Of a stretch of 8,392 nucleotides of DNA, positions 5,630-8,392 are shown piece after piece. Source of the stretch: Burkholderia sp. (GTDB lineage Bacteria; Pseudomonadota; Gammaproteobacteria; Burkholderiales; Burkholderiaceae); NCBI GenBank assembly GCA_028292565.1, contig JAQGMD010000134.1, forward strand, positions 1-8,392. The letters are read 5' to 3'. The notes under the pieces were generated by a model. That model saw only the letters and a list, made by a program, of their open reading frames with translations. It did no database searches and was not told the origin of the DNA. Each line of letters opens with the position of its first letter. The first letter of the stretch is position 1. The position numbers and the translations under genes are program-made.

Positions 5630-6622
5630 TTATGAGGGGATGTATTGCTTGCGGTGGGAGCCGACGATCGATGCGATCGCTGCGGCAACATTGGCCGCCG
5701 GTTCGCCGGCACCTGGAGGGCTAGGCGAAGGCGGAGGTGCGGCAGGAGATGTGGGTTCCATCAGGATGAAGGTTTCGTCGGCGAGAAGCTGGTTTGCCGG
5801 TGGAACCCAATACACCGGGGTTTGGTGCAAATTGAGCGATTTCACCTTCGCAATAACTCTGTCGCAAAGAGAGCGGAGCGGCAGGCTTGGGTCCAAAGTC
5901 TGAGTCAGTCCAAAGGTAAAGGCTGATAATGAACTTGTGGCGGGGCTGCCGGCCGCGGCTGTTTCGTCTGCCATGCAGGCGGCGAGGAGTGCGGCATTGA
6001 GGACCGGTTCTGCCAGCTCCTTCGCAGCTGGGATGTCCAAGGTGGGGGGTGTCGCGAATTGCTTCACCACAGTGCCGATATCCGAGGTCGGCTTTTGGCC
6101 GAAAAACCGAATTTTTGTGACCTGCTGCAGCACGCCGATGCGGGTTACCGCATCCTCGTGGGGGGGCTGGAAGACTTTATTTCGGACAAATGAGGCTTCG
6201 CCGCCGGGGAAGAAGACCTTGTCCATTCCACCTGCATGGCATGCGTCCAACACCACCGTCAGGACGGACGAGGGGATGTTTTTCGTGCGGTCTACCAGTT
6301 CCTTGTCCTCAAAGAACTTGTCATAGAGGCAGAGCACTTCCACCATAGTGTCGCCCTCAAGCATTCTGTAGCCATGGGAGGACTCGTAGAAGACGAGTTT
6401 GTCCCCTGCACTGGCCCCAACGAAAAGGGCGTCCAACGCACGACGAACGTTGTCCAACGTGGCGTTCTGGTTATGCAGGAGGGTGATATCGGACGGAGAG
6501 AATGCGTAGATGTCCGTCAGGATTTTTCGGAATGCAAGAGTGTCGTTGATACACGAGTTGAGCCGGTTCCGTGGGTCAGGGTAGTCGTCGATGCCGACGA
6601 GGACGGCCTTTTTGTTTGCCAT
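5630..6622 (-). CDS. Caspase-like cysteine peptidase (C14 family), first gene of the operon
   Basis: This 330-residue protein has a caspase-fold catalytic domain. It opens with KKAVLVGIDDYPDPRNRLNS, the first strand and loop typical of prokaryotic caspases. The catalytic His83 is in LVFYESSHGY, where the usual SGHG is SSHG, and Cys128 is in TVVLDACHAGG. The domain continues through a short p10-like part (LNAALLAACMADETA, VYWVPP). The tail (about 289-330) is a Pro/Ala-rich linker followed by an amphipathic stretch (ANVAAAIASIVGSHRKQYI). No signal peptide is seen, so it is cytosolic. The ATG at 6622 is chosen because GGAG lies six bases upstream; an in-frame GTG at 6634 overlaps that site. As first gene of an operon with a second peptidase, it is the likely trigger or activator. 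Cleavage specificity cannot be judged from sequence alone. Confidence 0.88.
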   Translation of the reverse strand: MANKKAVLVGIDDYPDPRNRLNSCINDTLAFRKILTDIYAFSPSDITLLHNQNATLDNVRRALDALFVGASAGDKLVFYESSHGYRMLEGDTMVEVLCLYDKFFEDKELVDRTKNIPSSVLTVVLDACHAGGMDKVFFPGGEASFVRNKVFQPPHEDAVTRIGVLQQVTKIRFFGQKPTSDIGTVVKQFATPPTLDIPAAKELAEPVLNAALLAACMADETAAAGSPATSSLSAFTFGLTQTLDPSLPLRSLCDRVIAKVKSLNLHQTPVYWVPPANQLLADETFILMEPTSPAAPPPSPSPPGAGEPAANVAAAIASIVGSHRKQYIPS

Positions 6623-6628
6623 GTTTGT

Positions 6629-6632
6629 CTCC
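6629..6632 (-). promoter_or_regulatory. Ribosome binding site that decides the caspase start
   Basis: GGAG on the minus strand lies six bases before the ATG at 6622. It overlaps the alternative GTG at 6634, which argues for the ATG as the real start. Confidence 0.65.
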
Positions 6633-6718
6633 ACTGGGTCGGAAATTTTCTTTTAGGGGACGACGGGTGTGCGGTTGGGGAAGGTGTCGCGACCAATACA
6701 GGAATTAGAGCATCGCGG

Positions 6719-6738
6719 CGTTACAGGATCGTTACAGG
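6719..6738. repeat. CGTTACAGG direct repeat, possible operator
   Basis: CGTTACAGG occurs at 6719-6727 and again at 6730-6738. The 11-bp spacing places both copies on the same face of the helix, as for a regulator dimer. It lies about 100 bp upstream of the caspase start, where an operon promoter is expected. No regulator gene is in the window, so the role is inference. Confidence 0.35.
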
Positions 6739-6768
6739 TCATGCTGCTGCTGACTTCATCCACTCAGC

Positions 6769-6792
6769 GTTGAGTCCTGGGTTGAGTCCTGG
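6769..6792. repeat. Tandem 12-bp repeat GTTGAGTCCTGG x2
   Basis: GTTGAGTCCTGG is present twice without a gap, at 6769-6780 and 6781-6792. It may be a simple duplication in non-coding DNA or a binding site upstream of the divergent genes. Nothing else in the sequence decides between these. Confidence 0.4.
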
Positions 6793-6976
6793 GGCGTAAC
6801 CAGCAAGGGTTGCCGCTGCCGACACGCCTGATCCTTCGGCGACGGACATATGCGTAACGCCCGGTTTCTATGCTTCAAATCCATAGGCCGTGAGTGGAAA
6901 GCGGAGGTTCGTGCGGCAAGGTTCCAAGGCCTCGGGGCCGGTTCCTTACGGCTGCCTGCGCATCGCCGAGGCCGTC

Positions 6977-6992
6977 GGGGGGGGGGGGGGGG
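6977..6992 (+). repeat. 16-G homopolymer upstream of the peptidase pseudogene
   Basis: There are sixteen G residues in a row, followed by CGGGCAGGGCGGG, so the whole stretch is a potential G-quadruplex on the plus strand. It lies about 50 bp before the ATG at 7045, between promoter and start of the decayed gene. Long G runs slip during replication and are also a common place for sequencing error, so the exact length is uncertain. A reading frame from the ATG at 6849 through the run cannot be joined to the peptidase frame because of a TAA at 7006-7008. Confidence 0.7.
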
Positions 6993-7044
6993 CGGGCAGG
7001 GCGGGTAAAACCCGGTCCACCCCGAAAACCAGCAAGGTGTTCAC

Positions 7045-8190
7045 ATGACAGGAGACATGACCAACGCGAATGAACTGCCGGAGAGCGAGTCCGCGGCACA
7101 AAACAGTGTTTCGTTTACTCCCGAGGTGCTCGACAAGAGCGTCATTGCCGTATCTCATCTGCGGATCCTGGAGGAGAAAAGTGAAGCGGAGAACCGGGCG
7201 CGGAACGGAATAGAATACGTGCCGGACCTGATCGGTGTCATCGTGGATCTCGACCTCGAGTAAAAGGGCGGCGGGGAGAAAGCCAGGCAACGGTTTCGTG
7301 AAACTGGTGGATGAGGCAAAGGCCCGTGCAGCCGGCAGCCCGGACAAACAGGGCATCGTCACCGGAAAAACACACAGGCAGTACGACTTTGCGCGGCTTG
7401 AACCGGACGTTATCCGCGAGCTGGTACGGCTTGACCAGGCGGGAACCACGCAAGGCGGGGAGGAAACGCACACAGGAAACGATCTACCGTATCTGGCCGG
7501 ACTTTCCGATCGGCAAGTTACTATTAAGTCCGTCAGCACCGTCAAGGCTGATGCCGCCCGCGTGTCGTTCTCGGCATATGGTGAAGGCATCGTTTGGGCG
7601 GTCATCGATTCGGGCATTGAGGGTTCGCATCCGCATTTCGCCGCGCGCGGCAACCTCGATGTCACCAGTCCGCTCAGGCACCGCGACTTCACCGGAAGCG
7701 GCAGTGGGCTCAGGGACGCGTTCGGCCACGGCACCCACATGGCGGGCATCATCGCCGACACCCTGTCAGCGGACTCCGCTACAGGCAAGAAAGTCGTCGT
7801 CGTGGCCCGTCACCGCGACGAAAACGGCGAAATAGAACCCAGAAGGCTGGAGCTGGGCGCGATCTCGGGGATGGCTCCGAAGTGTAAACTGGTCACTTTT
7901 GACGAAAACGGCCAGGGTGAGGCCAGCAACCTTCTGGCGGCCATTGACGAAATTCAGCAGATCAATGGATGCGGCCGCATATTCGGATGCACGGGGTGAA
8001 CCTGAGCGTGGGATACGGCTTCGAGCCCGAATGGTTCGCCTGCGGGCAAAGCGGCTTGTATCTCTTAAGTACCCCTGTTGAGGTGGGTGGTCGTCGTTTA
8101 CGGTGGCCTTGGGAGGGGCCGGGGTGGTTCCGGTTTTCGGCCGGGCGTCATGGCCCGTGAAAGAGATCGTCGCCCCCGGCCTGTCTTCCA
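7045..8190 (+). pseudogene. Decayed paralogue of the S8 subtilisin-like peptidase
   Basis: This is a broken second copy of the peptidase encoded at 2744-4441. It starts at ATG 7045 (AAGGTG five bases upstream) with SFTPEVLDKSVIAV, matching GFTPEVLDKTVIAV. A frameshift at about 7261, in TAAAA, ends the first frame; a second frame carries the propeptide helix (FVKLVDEAKARA, LEPDVIRELVRLDQ). The IWPDF motif lies in a third frame (about 7450-7520), and the second frame then resumes with KSVSTVKADAARVSFSA, the Asp motif VIDSGIEG and the His motif FGHGTHMAG. Another shift near 7975 moves MHGVNLSVGYGFEPEWFACG to a further frame. After about 8060 only traces remain. The Asn and Ser motifs are missing, so it cannot be active. 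The Ala-rich insertion is shorter than in the intact copy. It is richer in GC than the intact gene, so it is an old or separately acquired relative, not a fresh duplicate. Confidence 0.85.
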
Positions 8191-8198
8191 AGCAGACC

Positions 8199-8392
8199 GG
8201 GACTATCCCATAAACGGTGTATCCGACGGTTTGTTTTAGTAGTTTTCAGCGGCTGGGAATCGGTTGCTGAAGGTGATGGCGAAGGCGTTCAAAGCGGGCT
8301 TCCAGCGCATTGTCCATCGGGTCCTGCCGGCACCGGTCGGATCGAGGGATCGGGTGACCAGATACAGGCACTTTAGCGCGGCCTGCTCGGTC
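8199..8392 (-). mobile_element. IS256-family insertion sequence, transposase 3' end (partial, runs off the right edge)
   Basis: The element appears to begin near 8199 with a terminal-repeat-like sequence (GGGACTATCCCATAAACGGT), 37 bp beyond the transposase stop codon. It cuts off the peptidase pseudogene. The other end and most of the transposase lie right of the window, so the inverted repeat and target duplication cannot be checked, and the boundary is approximate. Confidence 0.65.
8236..8392 (-). CDS. IS256-family (mutator) transposase, C-terminal 51 residues
   Basis: The minus strand encodes the C-terminus of a DDE transposase of the IS256/mutator family, ending in a TAA at 8236-8238. 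The visible part reads ALKCLYLVTRSLDPTG, then RWKPALNAFAITFSNRF and PAAENY, the typical tail in which a conserved W-K-P-ALN-F-I-F pattern closes the protein. The catalytic Asp/Asp/Glu residues would be outside the window. The tail shows no frameshift. The family call rests on recognition of this tail. Confidence 0.8.
   Translation of the reverse strand, partial: TEQAALKCLYLVTRSLDPTGAGRTRWTMRWKPALNAFAITFSNRFPAAENY

Larger units (their letters stand above)
6635..7044. other. Divergent intergenic region
   Basis: This 410-bp region separates the minus-strand operon from the plus-strand peptidase pseudogene, so it should contain the operon promoter and the former promoter of the paralogue. No convincing -35/-10 pair stands out. 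It does contain two short direct repeats (6719-6738 and 6769-6792) and a run of 16 G (6977-6992), listed separately. No gene with a believable product is seen in it. Confidence 0.5.

Noticed and set aside
6849..7075. A frame from ATG 6849 through the G run as a phase-variable leader of the peptidase
   Set aside because: The frame needed to join the peptidase has a TAA at 7006-7008 between the G run and the gene, so slippage cannot fuse them.
6946..7788. Minus-strand open frame of 280 codons across the peptidase pseudogene
   Set aside because: The plus strand shows peptidase motifs in several frames that match the intact gene; the minus frame has no recognisable motif and passes through the poly-G run as Pro repeats.

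Overview
The window looks like accessory DNA from a high-GC Gram-positive bacterium (Actinomycetota, possibly an Arthrobacter-like member of the Micrococcales). The reasons are the GC-rich mobile elements of actinobacterial type, GTG starts, and a broken NTPase that resembles an actinobacterial STAND-like ATP-binding family. It reads as an island bracketed by two insertion sequences: an IS21-family element entering from the left edge (1-815) and an IS256-family element leaving at the right edge (about 8199-8392).

The core is a compact, intact minus-strand operon of five genes, transcribed from about 6622 down to 1388. In order they are a caspase-like cysteine peptidase (His83/Cys128); a 184-residue protein made of hydrophobic repeats; a 114-residue unknown protein; a cytosolic subtilisin-like serine peptidase with an I9-like propeptide and a full Asp/His/Ser triad; and an alpha/beta hydrolase with a GHSFG nucleophile elbow. 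The last two genes look translationally coupled. A perfect 14-bp-stem hairpin lies between the second and third genes. The operon is visibly less GC-rich than the flanking mobile elements and the right-hand pseudogene.

Two gene remnants flank the operon. On the left (957-1378, plus strand) is a frameshifted fragment that I read as a STAND/AAA-type NTPase with a degraded P-loop, ending 9 bp from the hydrolase stop. On the right (7045-8190, plus strand, divergent from the operon) is a decayed paralogue of the subtilisin. It keeps the Asp and His motifs, has several frameshifts, and is cut off before the catalytic Ser by the IS256-family element. The 410-bp divergent intergenic region holds two short direct repeats and a 16-G homopolymer.

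The combination of a caspase, a subtilisin zymogen, a hydrolase, a small hydrophobic repeat protein and a nearby NTPase remnant suggests a proteolysis-controlled conflict or cell-death (anti-phage type) system. That role is inferred from gene content only. I do not recognise this exact gene set as a named system, and the two small proteins are unassigned.
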